A DNA stretch of 64,000 nt from Megasphaera elsdenii. Its GTDB lineage: Bacteria; Bacillota; Negativicutes; Veillonellales; Megasphaeraceae. The notes under the pieces were generated by a model, which searched no databases, was not told the origin of the DNA, and saw nothing but the letters and a program-made list of their open reading frames with translations. The stretch is taken from assembly GCF_020539865.1 (NCBI RefSeq), contig NZ_JAJBQV010000006.1, positions 38,565 to 102,564 on the forward strand, written 5' to 3'. Numbering within the stretch: the stretch's first letter is position 1; each line of letters begins with the position of its first letter. Positions 35,481 through 43,465 of this stretch are shown one piece after another. Position numbers and translations under genes: made by a program.

Positions 35481-36116
35481 ATGAGACAGAAAAAGGCAAT
35501 ATCGGATGCTGTCATCGAACGATTGCCGCTGTACTATAGGGACTTGCTATTACTGCAAGACGCGGGAATCGATATCATTTCATCCGAAAAGTTAGGGGAA
35601 CGACTCGGCATTACGCCGGAACAGATCCGTAAAGACCTGACCTGCTTCGGAGCTTTTGGGAAAAAAGGTGTAGGCTATTACGTCAGTGAATTATGCCAGC
35701 AGATTGTAGAAATCATCGGTTTGCAGCAGCATTGGAAAATCGGCATCGCCGGCATCGGCCATCTCGGCTGGGCCTTGGCGAACTATAAGACTTTCGGTCG
35801 TCTGGGCTTCCGCACGACGGGCTTGTTCGACGTCGATCACCGCATTATCGGTCAGAACGTCGGCGGCGTCGAAGTCACGCCGATTTCTGAAATGGGCGAA
35901 GTCATTCAGCGTGAAGGCATTCAGATCGGCATCATTACGACGCCGGCAGCCGTAGCCCAGCAGGTCGCCGATCAGATGGTCGCTGCGGGTATCCGGGGCA
36001 TCCTGTCCTTTGCACCACTGCGCCTGACCGTACCGGATGGCATCTTCGTCTTCCGCGAAGACCTGTCCATCGGCTTGAGCCGCATTTCGTATTATTTAAC
36101 GAATAAAAAAGATTAG
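35481..36116 (+). CDS. rex: redox-sensing transcriptional repressor Rex
   Basis: 211 residues from ATG 35481, eight bases after GGAGGG; an in-frame ATG at 35436 lacks a Shine-Dalgarno and would add 15 non-family residues. An N-terminal winged helix (about 1-75: AVIERLPLYYRDLLLLQDAG, ISSEKLGERLGITPEQIRKD, CFGAFGKKGVGY) precedes a Rossmann NAD(H) domain (GIAGIGHLGWALANYKTF near residue 88). DNA binding is released when NADH is high, typically de-repressing fermentation genes. Its own operator lies upstream. Confidence 0.96.
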   Translation: MRQKKAISDAVIERLPLYYRDLLLLQDAGIDIISSEKLGERLGITPEQIRKDLTCFGAFGKKGVGYYVSELCQQIVEIIGLQQHWKIGIAGIGHLGWALANYKTFGRLGFRTTGLFDVDHRIIGQNVGGVEVTPISEMGEVIQREGIQIGIITTPAAVAQQVADQMVAAGIRGILSFAPLRLTVPDGIFVFREDLSIGLSRISYYLTNKKD

Positions 36117-36157
36117 TGGTTCGTGGCTAACCACTAACAACTAGCCATGACCACTTA
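36115..36157. repeat. heptamer array (CCACTAA type) at the rex 3' end
   Basis: Starts in the rex stop codon with the inverted repeat AGTGGTT / AACCACT (36115-36121 and 36129-36135), then units CCACTAA, CAACTAG, CCATGA (one base short) and CCACTTA, running directly into the terminator. Related arrays lie at 39946, 40036 and 51052. Confidence 0.65.
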
Positions 36158-36190
36158 AAAGGAGCTGTCGCAGGTGCGGCAGCTCCTTTT
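36157..36190 (+). terminator. intrinsic terminator of rex
   Basis: Near-perfect 16-bp stem AAAAGGAGCTGTCGCA / TGCGGCAGCTCCTTTT with a two-base tip. Hairpin tip TGTCGCA..TGCGGCA is shared with 40055 and 51086. Confidence 0.85.
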
Positions 36191-36193
36191 CTA

Positions 36194-36202
36194 TGCTATA
36201 AT
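36194..36202 (+). promoter_or_regulatory. extended -10 promoter of the (p)ppGpp synthetase/two-component run
   Basis: TGC-TATAAT, with no clear -35 because the terminator stem occupies that position. Confidence 0.5.
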
Positions 36203-36243
36203 ATTCGTACACTCCAACACGTATAGAATGAGGTGATATGACT

Positions 36244-36858
36244 ATGGATTCTATCTATGGTTCCTATAGACTGGCTTTGGAAGCGACGCTAAATAATCTT
36301 ATCGATCGCATCCGGGCTTATAGTGATGATATGAAGAAAAAGACGGGCGAAGCCGCTTATGAACACTTGATTTACCGCATCAAGTCGGAAAGCAGTATGC
36401 GGGAAAAGTGCGACCGCAAGGGCCTGCCCCAGACGGCTTATTCAGCGCTCCACGATATCCGCGATGCCATCGGCATCCGCATCGTCTGCTGTTTTCTTGA
36501 TGATATTTATAAGGCTATTGACTTCATCAAGAGCCTGGACGGCGTCCGCCTTGTCGAAGAAAAAGATTATATTCGTCACGTCAAACCCAATGGGTATCGC
36601 AGTTATCATGTTATTTTGGAACTGGAAGAACCTTATGAAGACGTGACCGGTGCCAATCCGGGCCATTTTTATGCGGAAGTCCAGCTGCGCACGATTGCCA
36701 TGGATTCCTGGGCTAGCCTGGAACACCAGATGAAATACAAGCATGACATCAAGAATCCGGAACTCATCGTCCGGGAACTCAAGCGCTGTGCCGATGAACT
36801 GGCTTCGTGCGACGTGTCTATGCAGACTATCCGCAATTTGATCCATGCACAAGAGTAA
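36244..36858 (+). CDS. small alarmone synthetase (RelQ/YjbM-like GTP pyrophosphokinase)
   Basis: 204 residues from ATG 36244, seven bases after AGGTGA; ATG 36238 is too close to the Shine-Dalgarno. RelA/SpoT synthetase domain only: YRIKSESSMREKCDRKG, DIRDAIGIRIVCCF, HVKPNGYRSYHVILEL, and AEVQLRTIAMDSWASLEHQM. No HD hydrolase, TGS or ACT domain, so it is a small alarmone synthetase making (p)ppGpp from GTP or GDP and ATP. It is followed by a two-component system at a 12-base gap, probably one transcript. Confidence 0.9.
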   Translation: MDSIYGSYRLALEATLNNLIDRIRAYSDDMKKKTGEAAYEHLIYRIKSESSMREKCDRKGLPQTAYSALHDIRDAIGIRIVCCFLDDIYKAIDFIKSLDGVRLVEEKDYIRHVKPNGYRSYHVILELEEPYEDVTGANPGHFYAEVQLRTIAMDSWASLEHQMKYKHDIKNPELIVRELKRCADELASCDVSMQTIRNLIHAQE

Positions 36859-36870
36859 GGGGGAACTATT

Positions 36871-37557
36871 ATGCGCCTTCTGTTAGCTGAAGATGAAAAA
36901 GAAATGTCCGCAGCGCTGTCTGCCATCCTGACCCATTCCGGATATGACGTCGACGCCGTCTATGATGGCCAATCTGCCGTCGAAAAAGCTCTGTCCCAGT
37001 CCTATGACTGTATGATCTTCGACATCATGATGCCGAAGAAGGACGGTGTTCAGGCCTTGAAGGAAATCCGCGACAAAGGGGATATGACGCCGGTCATCAT
37101 GTTGACAGCCAAAGCTGAAATCGACGACCGCATTACCGGTCTCGATGCCGGTGCCGATGACTATTTGACTAAACCCTTCGCGATGGGCGAACTCCTGGCC
37201 CGCCTGCGTTCCCTGACGCGGCGGTCGACGTCCTTTGCGCCGTCGAAACTCACCGTTGGCAGTGTCGAACTCGATGTGGAAGAACAGGAACTGGCCTGCT
37301 GCAACTCTATCCGGCTAGCCAATAAAGAAACGAAGCTCATGAAATTCTTCATGGCCAACGTTGGCAAAGCTTTGTCGACGGCACAGATTTTTGATAACGT
37401 CTGGGGTGATGAAGACGACGTCGATGAAAGCATCGTTTTTATTTACGTCTCTTATTTACGGGAAAAACTCGAGGCTGTCCAGGCCGATATCGAAATCGTC
37501 GGCGAAAGAGGGCAGGACTATGTCTTGACCTTGAAAGAAGCGGCTGCGGAGGTCTAG
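36871..37557 (+). CDS. OmpR-family response regulator
   Basis: 228 residues. Receiver domain (about 1-118) with the acidic pocket E7/D8, phosphoacceptor D51 (CMIFDIMMPKKDG), and the LTKPF lysine near residue 102. A C-terminal winged helix spans about 130-225 (LSTAQIFDNVWGDEDDVDES, then FIYVSYLREKLEAV). It binds DNA as a phosphorylated dimer. It lies three bases before its cognate kinase. The regulon is not predictable. Confidence 0.95.
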   Translation: MRLLLAEDEKEMSAALSAILTHSGYDVDAVYDGQSAVEKALSQSYDCMIFDIMMPKKDGVQALKEIRDKGDMTPVIMLTAKAEIDDRITGLDAGADDYLTKPFAMGELLARLRSLTRRSTSFAPSKLTVGSVELDVEEQELACCNSIRLANKETKLMKFFMANVGKALSTAQIFDNVWGDEDDVDESIVFIYVSYLREKLEAVQADIEIVGERGQDYVLTLKEAAAEV

Positions 37558-37560
37558 ACC

Positions 37561-38835
37561 ATGAATATGATCAAACGCCTGCGCCGTAAATTCATTATTA
37601 TGGCGACTATCGGTGTCCTCGTCGTCCTCGGCGGCGCCTTGGGCCTCATCAATACCATTACCTACATGCGTATGCATCAGCAGGTCATGTCCGTATTGAC
37701 GTATATCCTCCACAACGATGGCGCTGTACCGCAAAAAATCGGCGGCGATGACGGCAGTTTTTTCAGCGACCCGTCATGGACGGAAGAAACGCCGGAATTC
37801 GCCTATCAGATACGCTTTTTCAGCGTCCTCGTCAATGCCAATGGCTATGCCCAGCATATCGATATCCAGCATATCGCCTCGTTTTCTGAAAAGGAAGCCA
37901 TCGAGTACGCCCGGACGACCGTTGCCGAAGCCAGGAAAAGTGGGGAGAACCAGGGATTCTTCAAGAAAGGGCGGGCCAGTTATGCCTATATGATCATGCC
38001 TGATGACGACGGTAGTTTCCTCATCGTCATCCTGGACTGCACGCGCGATGTCGCCGCAGTCTCTTCGTTCATGCGCTATTCCCTCTGGTTCGGCCTGGGC
38101 TGTGTCGTCCTCTACGTCCTCATCCTGGCGGCCATGTGCAACGTCGCTATCCGGCCTTTCGTCCGCAACATGGAGAACCAGAAACGATTCATCACCAACG
38201 CCGGCCATGAGCTCAAGACGCCGATTGCCATCATTTCAGCCAATGCCGAAGCCATCGAGATGATCAACGGCCAGAGTCAGTGGACAGACAGCATCCTCAA
38301 GCAGGTCCGCCGCCTGTCCAATCTTATCCAGGACCTGATCATGCTGTCCAAGATGGGCGAACGCTCGCAAGTCGATTTAGTCATTACCGATGTCGACTTG
38401 TCGGCCACGGTCCGGTCTGTTGCCGAATCCTTCCAGCAGCTGGCTGTTGATGCGGAAAAGACCTTGCATACCGATATTGCCGATGGCATCCACGTCAAAG
38501 GCGACAGCAAATGCCTGTATGAACTGGTCAATATCCTCGTCGATAATGCCGTCAAGTACTGCGATGACCACGGGGACATCCAAGTTTCCCTGCGCCGTCC
38601 CCGCCTGGGAAAGGGGGCTGTCGTCGCCGTGACCAATACCTATGCCGATGGGGCCAATGTCGACTATTCCCGCTTCTTTGAACGCTTCTACCGCGGCGAT
38701 ACGTCCCATAACAGCCAGAAAGCCGGTTATGGCATCGGCCTATCTATGGCTGAAGAATTGATGAAACTCATGGGCGGAAAAATCAATGTGTCTTATAAAG
38801 CCCAACGTATAACGTTTACTGTTCGCTTGGGCTGA
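37561..38835 (+). CDS. sensor histidine kinase
   Basis: 424 residues. Two membrane helices (about 13-37 and 173-195) flank an extracytoplasmic sensor region of about 135 residues. The dimerisation and phosphoacceptor helix has H216 in NAGHELKTPIAIIS. The HATPase domain shows the N box ELVNILVDNAVKYC, FERFYRGDTSHN and the G2 box GYGIGLSMAEELM. No HAMP domain is obvious. It pairs with the upstream response regulator. The signal is unknown. Confidence 0.94.
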   Translation: MNMIKRLRRKFIIMATIGVLVVLGGALGLINTITYMRMHQQVMSVLTYILHNDGAVPQKIGGDDGSFFSDPSWTEETPEFAYQIRFFSVLVNANGYAQHIDIQHIASFSEKEAIEYARTTVAEARKSGENQGFFKKGRASYAYMIMPDDDGSFLIVILDCTRDVAAVSSFMRYSLWFGLGCVVLYVLILAAMCNVAIRPFVRNMENQKRFITNAGHELKTPIAIISANAEAIEMINGQSQWTDSILKQVRRLSNLIQDLIMLSKMGERSQVDLVITDVDLSATVRSVAESFQQLAVDAEKTLHTDIADGIHVKGDSKCLYELVNILVDNAVKYCDDHGDIQVSLRRPRLGKGAVVAVTNTYADGANVDYSRFFERFYRGDTSHNSQKAGYGIGLSMAEELMKLMGGKINVSYKAQRITFTVRLG

Positions 38836-38864
38836 TTTTCCCTATAGGGAAAGAGCCTGACCTG

Positions 38865-38888
38865 TGATATAATGTGACCAACATCACT
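38865..38888 (+). promoter_or_regulatory. extended -10 promoter with CRP/FNR-type palindrome upstream of the DAHP synthase gene
   Basis: TGA-TATAAT (-10 at 38868-38873). TGTGA-CCAACA-TCACT begins at the last base of the -10 (38873-38888). The half-sites are the same as at 35406-35421. Confidence 0.45.
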
Positions 38889-38910
38889 TTTATTCAGGGG
38901 GAAGATACTC

Positions 38911-39945
38911 ATGGAAATGCAAATGGAATACATCCGTAAATTACCGGAACCGCAGGAATTGATGGAACAATTTCCTATTGATGACAGCGTCAAAGCCATC
39001 AAGGCGAAACGGGACGAAGAAATCAAGGACATCCTGACAGGAAAAGATGACCGTTTCCTGCTCATCATCGGGCCCTGTTCGGCCGATAACGAACCGGCTG
39101 TCCTCGATTATATCCATCGCCTGGTCAAAGTCCAGGAACAGGTCAAGGATAAAATTTTCATCATTCCGCGCGTCTATACTAGCAAACCGCGTACTATCGG
39201 CGTCGGCTATAAAGGCATGCTCCACCAGCCCAATCCGGAAGGTAAGGAAGACATGTTGGGCGGCATCATCGCCATCCGTGAAATGAATGCCCGCGTCGTC
39301 CGCGAAACGGGCTTTACCTGTGCTGAAGAAGTCCTCTATCCGGAAATCTTCCGCTACCTGTCGGACCTCTTGTCCTATGCGGCCGTCGGCGCCCGGTCCG
39401 TCGAAGACCAGTTCCATCGCATGATTGCCAGTGGGGTCGGTATCCCTGTAGGCATGAAGAACCCGACATCTGGTGACATTTCGGTCATGCTCAACTCCAT
39501 CGAAGCGGCTCAGCATACACAGGACTTCCTCTTCCGCGGCTGGGAAGTCCGCACAAAGGGGAACCCGCTGGCTCATGCCATCCTGCGCGGTTACGTCGAT
39601 AGTTTCGGCAACAGTATGCCCAACTATCATTATGAAAACCTCCAGCGCCTGTACGAAGCCTATGGTAAGCGTGACCTGGCCTATCCGGCCGTCATCGTCG
39701 ACGCCAACCATGCCAACTCGGGCAAGAAATACCTGGAACAGATCCGCATCGCCAAAGACGTCATCCACAGCCGTAAACATTCGGCCGACATCAAACAGCT
39801 GGTCAAAGGCTTGATGATTGAAAGCTACATCGAAGACGGGAACCAGAAAATCAGCGAAGGCACGTACGGTAAATCCATTACCGACCCCTGCCTGGGCTGG
39901 GAAAAATCGGAACGCCTCATCTACGACATGGCAGAATTATTGTAA
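38911..39945 (+). CDS. aroF: 3-deoxy-7-phosphoheptulonate synthase (DAHP synthase, AroF/G/H class I)
   Basis: 344 residues. Condenses phosphoenolpyruvate and erythrose 4-phosphate in the first step of the shikimate pathway. E. coli-type signatures: LLIIGPCSADNEPAVLDY, the PRVYTSKPRTIGVGYKGML block, ARSVEDQFHRMIASGVGIPV, GMKNPTSGD, and VDANHANSGKKY. The gene symbol denotes the class, since the feedback type (Phe, Tyr or Trp) cannot be told. The ATG has AGGGGGA upstream. An ACT-domain gene converges on it. Confidence 0.93.
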   Translation: MEMQMEYIRKLPEPQELMEQFPIDDSVKAIKAKRDEEIKDILTGKDDRFLLIIGPCSADNEPAVLDYIHRLVKVQEQVKDKIFIIPRVYTSKPRTIGVGYKGMLHQPNPEGKEDMLGGIIAIREMNARVVRETGFTCAEEVLYPEIFRYLSDLLSYAAVGARSVEDQFHRMIASGVGIPVGMKNPTSGDISVMLNSIEAAQHTQDFLFRGWEVRTKGNPLAHAILRGYVDSFGNSMPNYHYENLQRLYEAYGKRDLAYPAVIVDANHANSGKKYLEQIRIAKDVIHSRKHSADIKQLVKGLMIESYIEDGNQKISEGTYGKSITDPCLGWEKSERLIYDMAELL

Positions 39946-39966
39946 TTAGTGGTTCGTGGTTCGTAG
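39946..39966. repeat. heptamer array at the DAHP synthase 3' end
   Basis: Three units TTAGTGG, TTCGTGG, TTCGTAG starting right after the stop. The first is the exact reverse complement of CCACTAA found at 36131, 40036 and 51059. A GTAGGGGCCGTCC..GGCGGCCC palindromic repeat follows (about 39978-40017). Confidence 0.6.
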
Positions 39967-40035
39967 CGGCCTTATGGACGCAACGTAGGGGCCGTCCTGA
40001 TAAGGCGGCCCGCTTTTCTTTGAATTTAAGACCAC

Positions 40036-40056
40036 CCACTAACCACTAGCCACTAA
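40036..40056. repeat. heptamer array next to a bidirectional terminator
   Basis: Units CCACTAA, CCACTAG, CCACTAA, directly abutting the terminator stem. Confidence 0.65.
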
Positions 40057-40093
40057 AAAAGCGCTGTCGCACGTGCGACAGCGCCTTTTTTTT
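40055..40093. terminator. bidirectional terminator between the DAHP synthase and ACT genes
   Basis: Perfect stem GCGCTGTCGCA / TGCGACAGCGC with the two-base tip CG, flanked by A6 on the left and T8 on the right, so it can serve both convergent genes. Confidence 0.85.
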
Positions 40094-40502
40094 AAAATGT
40101 ATCCAACAAGGTGTACCCTTTCCCGCGGAGGAACGTTTCCGTTTCCATTTCGCGGGTCTTGAAGACGGCAACCGGTGTGCCGGCCTGGCGGTTATAGGAA
40201 ATGTACAGATAATCGATGGAGATGTTGGCTTGGCGGAGATTGTCGAGAATCTTGTCCAGGCAGCCCGGCGTATCGCCCATTTCGACGGCGACGACTTTGT
40301 CTGCATGACATTGGTAGCCGGCTTCCTGTAATTTGGCAACAGCCAGTTCCGGGTCGGTGACGATGAGGCGGATGATGCCGAATTCGGCGCTGTCATTGGC
40401 CAGCATCGTGTAGATATTGATATTGGCATCGGCCAGGACCGACGTCATCTTGCGCAAAGCGCCTTTGGTATTTTCAGCGAATACAGAAACTTGATTGAGC
40501 AT
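40092..40502 (-). CDS. tandem ACT-domain protein
   Basis: 136 residues from the ATG at 40502; AAGGGGG lies eight bases upstream on the minus strand, and the longer frame to 40556 has no Shine-Dalgarno. Two ACT domains: NQVSVFAENTKGALRKMTSV at about 3-65, and DKVVAVEMGDTPGCLDKILD at about 70-130. Such proteins bind amino acids as small regulators. It faces the DAHP synthase gene, so a role in aromatic amino acid sensing is possible but unproven. Confidence 0.82.
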   Translation of the reverse strand: MLNQVSVFAENTKGALRKMTSVLADANINIYTMLANDSAEFGIIRLIVTDPELAVAKLQEAGYQCHADKVVAVEMGDTPGCLDKILDNLRQANISIDYLYISYNRQAGTPVAVFKTREMETETFLRGKGYTLLDTF

Positions 40503-40546
40503 GAATAAAAGCCCCCTTGATGATAAAATAGTGTGACGTTGTTCCC

Positions 40547-40575
40547 ATTTTACCATAAAAAAGCAAGCTTGTAAG
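40547..40575 (-). promoter_or_regulatory. promoter of the ACT-domain gene
   Basis: On the minus strand CTTACA, a 17-base spacer and TAAAAT, 45 bases upstream of the start. Confidence 0.5.
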
Positions 40576-40616
40576 GGGGCGCAGAATCTGTTAAACGTTT
40601 CAGAATGGCAGAATCA

Positions 40617-40625
40617 TGATATAAT
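40617..40625 (+). promoter_or_regulatory. extended -10 promoter of the acidic-tail membrane gene
   Basis: TGA-TATAAT, 43 bases before the ATG at 40668. No clear -35. Confidence 0.5.
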
Positions 40626-40667
40626 AAAAGCATAAGAACTATGTTTTTTTGATACGAGGCGATCCCT

Positions 40668-41087
40668 ATGCCAGCCTGGCTCATCATCTTCCTATTTTTC
40701 CTGCTTACAGGGCTTGCCAAATTCTATATGTGGATTGGCGTCACGGACCTCTTGAAAGCCATCATCGCCGCGACCTTGACAACCTTCGTCATCGTCTGTG
40801 CCCTGCGGCGCAGCGGCCAGAAACAAGCCGAACAAAAAGAAAGAGAAAAGGCAGCAGCCCTTGAAAAAGAAAACATCCAGCCAGCCTCAGAAAATACCAA
40901 GAGCAGACATCAGCTCGATGCCGACGATGCCGCCTTCCTGTCCGCCGTAGGAACCGGACTGATTTTGCACGAACTCCACGAACGGAATAAAGAGCAGGAA
41001 CGGGCAAGCCGCGATTACGACGGAAATTGGGATAACCCCGATGACGACAGTCAGTACGACGATAGCCAATATGATGACTGGGAGTGA
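40668..41087 (+). CDS. small membrane protein with acidic repeat tail, unknown function
   Basis: 139 residues. Two N-terminal hydrophobic segments (about 2-19 and 27-48), a highly charged Lys/Glu/Gln stretch (about 52-85), a short amphipathic region (AAFLSAVGTGLILHELHERN), and a very acidic C-terminus in which the unit DDSQY is repeated (DDDSQYDDSQYDDWE). GATACGAGGCGAT gives a Shine-Dalgarno and an extended -10 lies upstream, so it is probably expressed. I do not recognise the family. It borders the atypical region that starts right after its stop codon. Confidence 0.6.
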   Translation: MPAWLIIFLFFLLTGLAKFYMWIGVTDLLKAIIAATLTTFVIVCALRRSGQKQAEQKEREKAAALEKENIQPASENTKSRHQLDADDAAFLSAVGTGLILHELHERNKEQERASRDYDGNWDNPDDDSQYDDSQYDDWE

Positions 41088-41390
41088 TGGAGATTTCGCA
41101 GACCGCCGCGGTCCTGGGGACCGCAAAAAATACACGGTCAGCGGCCCTGTGCGTAGGGGACGCCCTTTAACCTCTCAGACCGCCTTTGGCGGCCAGCTCC
41201 CCTATAAAGGGAGCCTTGTGCGTCCCGCTGTGATATTTAACCACAATCCATTCGAATATAGTGGTGAGTTTTTACGAGTTACGAACCAAGAATAACGACT
41301 TTTCCTCGGACTCAGATGCGGCTTCGCCGCGACAGACTCACGATTTGATTACGACCGTATGCCATTTGTCATAAATTCTGTCCATACATA
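41088..41390. repeat. palindromic repeat cluster with a nested insertion
   Basis: No gene seen. 41108-41124: hairpin GCGGTCC / GGACCGC. 41149-41246: a GTAGGGG-type palindrome (arms GTAGGGGACGC and GCGTCCCGCTG) whose loop is occupied by another repeat (41170-41215). That insert has hairpins GACCGCC/GGCGGCC and GCTCCC/GGGAGC, the CCTCTCAG...GGGAGCC type widespread in gut Firmicutes. 41271-41298: heptamer-like units ACGAGTT, ACGAACC, AAGAATA, ACGACTT. 41308-41340: TCGGACTCAG...GCCGCGACAGACT, also present at 62656-62690. Confidence 0.6.
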
Positions 41391-41520
41391 GGATTCACGG
41401 CGGGACGCCTTTGCAGGACGTCCCCTACGATATCGCATACAGGCGATAAAAATTATGCGGCTGTATGCCGTATCCGTAGGGGCTGTCCTAAAGGACAGCC
41501 CGCTGTGAGATTTAGTCATA
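41391..41520. repeat. composite palindromic repeat, upstream copy bracketing the DUF262 cassette
   Basis: Two facing GTAGGGG-type palindromes (left arm reversed, right arm forward) separated by a spacer with the hairpin ATCGC-ATACAG-GCGAT (41432-41447). The ends GGATTCACGGCGGG and CCCGCTGTGAGATT are imperfect terminal inverted repeats. A second copy in the same orientation is at 43900-44041. Confidence 0.7.
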
Positions 41521-41796
41521 GACTATTTTGAGATCATTATTGGCTGTATGCTTTTTTTGTTCGTAAGGTGTTGATTATAAGACAATGCAAGGCAAGGCGG
41601 TTGTTAAAACGGATAGCGGAAGTGGCAACCCGTATGATATTTTCTGTAATGTCATCCATTGGGAATAGGGCGGTTTAAAACTTTTAATACATCTTAGAGC
41701 CTTCTATTGTGTTTTTTTACTTTATCATAGATCTTGAAAAATACAAACTGATGTGATCTAAAAAAGTAAGTAATAAATATAGATGGAGGCTGTATT
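41521..41796. other. AT-rich leader of the DUF262 gene
   Basis: No ORF seen. Candidate promoter TTGAAA (41734-41739), a 17-base spacer and TCTAAA (41757-41762), weak at the -10. Shine-Dalgarno GGAGG at 41785-41789. Confidence 0.4.
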
Positions 41797-43464
41797 ATGT
41801 CAAAAACAGCTACAATTTTATCTGTAATGAAACCTATTTCGGATATATTGATGAATAATTATACACCGTATTTTATTCCCGACTTTCAGAGAGATTTCGT
41901 TTGGGGAGAAAAAGAAGTTACAGAACTGTGGGAAGATATAAAAGCGGATACAGATGTATTTCAAAAAGAAACAGATGAGTTAGAAGGCTACTTGTTGGGC
42001 AATATTGTTTTGATACAAGATGATGTTAATAATCGCAAAATTGTGGTGGACGGACAGCAGCGGCTGACGACATTATCTCTTATGGGATTGGCTTTACAGA
42101 TGGTTATACAAAAGAAAATCATTGATGCTGAAGGCCCGACTCCTACAAATGCTTACAGTATGGTATCAGACTTAAGAAAAAGTTACAGCATTGTCAATGA
42201 TATGGGAGAATTTAAAGATCTTAAAATTCAACATGACAGCGGACTTTATTTTGGACAATATTACCGTAAATTGATTAGTGGAGAATCTGATGAGAATGAT
42301 ATCTCAACAGATGCGGATAAAAATATCTGTGCTGTTTTTGATAAAATATATGAGTCGATTGATGAAGAACTCAATAATGAGCAGTTATTTCATTTTTTTG
42401 CATATTATAAAATGAAAATAATGTTGATTGAAACGACGGCACCTACTGAAGCAAAAGCCTTTCAGCTATTTGAAATTTTAAATGACCGTGGCAGATCTCT
42501 GGAACCAATGGATTTGATAAAAAATATATTTTTAAAAGCGATTGTGACTGATTTGAAGTCGAATACAGCTAAAGAAAATTTTAATGAAAATTGGCGAGAA
42601 TTAATTAATAATCTTCATATACCAAAGACTCCTATCCAGTCGTCTACTTTTTTGAAATACTTTGTAGTAGCTTGTTATGGTGATAATAATAAAGCAGAAG
42701 ACCTCTATCAGTATTTTAAGAATAAAAATCTGTCTGGCCAGGAAGTTACTGAGTTTGTTAATAAAATGGTTCAAGCATCACGTATTTATGCGAATATTGA
42801 AAATAAAAACTATGGGTACTTTTTAGACGATATCAATATGTCCATCTTATTTGAAATTTTAAAAATTAAACAGTTCAATCCAATCTTGATTTTATTTTAT
42901 AATGAAACTGACGATATTAAGAGAGAAGTATTGGATCGTCTGACACGATTAGGTGCTTCAATCTTATTTTCTTATAATCAGACAAATAAAATTGAGGGAT
43001 TAGTCCCAGTGTTAATCCAAAAATATCGTGAAGATGATAAAATTGATAAAAAGAAGGCAATAAAAAATCTTTATATCGCACTGGATGAACAAATTGAGTT
43101 ATTTGCCAATAATGTAAAAAGCTTATTAGCTGAAAAAAATCATTCGGGAAGAAGCGGAAAAGTTAACAGTAAAGCTACGAGTATTCTTGAATTTATAGAA
43201 ATGTACTTTAATAAGACTGAGATGTCCCTTCTTAAACCGGCTAGAAGAAAAAGAAAGAATGCATCTGTAGAACATATTTTGCCGCAACATTTTGATTTTG
43301 AAAAAAAGTATATTAAATTAAGTGATTTAGGCTTTGAATCAGAATCGGAATTGAAAAACTATATAAATCGGATTGGAAATTTAACTTTGATTGCGGGTAA
43401 TGCAAATTCTTCTATGGGAAATGCTGTTTTTGAAGAAAAAAAAGCATATTATAACATATTATAA
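41797..43464 (+). CDS. GmrSD-like DUF262/DUF1524 protein, candidate anti-phage nuclease, 3' frameshifted
   Basis: 555 residues. The DUF262 (ParB/Srx-like) domain shows FQRDFVW (30-36), VDGQQRLTTL (84-93) and FEILNDRGRSLEPMDLIKN (225-243). The C-terminal DUF1524 HNH-type nuclease shows VEHILPQH (His493 region) and IGNLTLIAGNANSSMGN. This pairing is that of GmrSD, the type IV restriction enzymes for modified phage DNA, and its relatives. The frame ends at 43464 inside a perfect 10-bp tandem duplication (CATATTATAA at 43445-43454 and 43455-43464). Removing one copy fuses it to the next 68 codons, giving 621 residues with the expected family C-terminus. Codon and base use are much AT-richer than the neighbours, which points to transfer. 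The strong Shine-Dalgarno is intact. Activity of the truncated form is unknown. Confidence 0.85.
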   Translation: MSKTATILSVMKPISDILMNNYTPYFIPDFQRDFVWGEKEVTELWEDIKADTDVFQKETDELEGYLLGNIVLIQDDVNNRKIVVDGQQRLTTLSLMGLALQMVIQKKIIDAEGPTPTNAYSMVSDLRKSYSIVNDMGEFKDLKIQHDSGLYFGQYYRKLISGESDENDISTDADKNICAVFDKIYESIDEELNNEQLFHFFAYYKMKIMLIETTAPTEAKAFQLFEILNDRGRSLEPMDLIKNIFLKAIVTDLKSNTAKENFNENWRELINNLHIPKTPIQSSTFLKYFVVACYGDNNKAEDLYQYFKNKNLSGQEVTEFVNKMVQASRIYANIENKNYGYFLDDINMSILFEILKIKQFNPILILFYNETDDIKREVLDRLTRLGASILFSYNQTNKIEGLVPVLIQKYREDDKIDKKKAIKNLYIALDEQIELFANNVKSLLAEKNHSGRSGKVNSKATSILEFIEMYFNKTEMSLLKPARRKRKNASVEHILPQHFDFEKKYIKLSDLGFESESELKNYINRIGNLTLIAGNANSSMGNAVFEEKKAYYNIL

Positions 43465-43465
43465 A

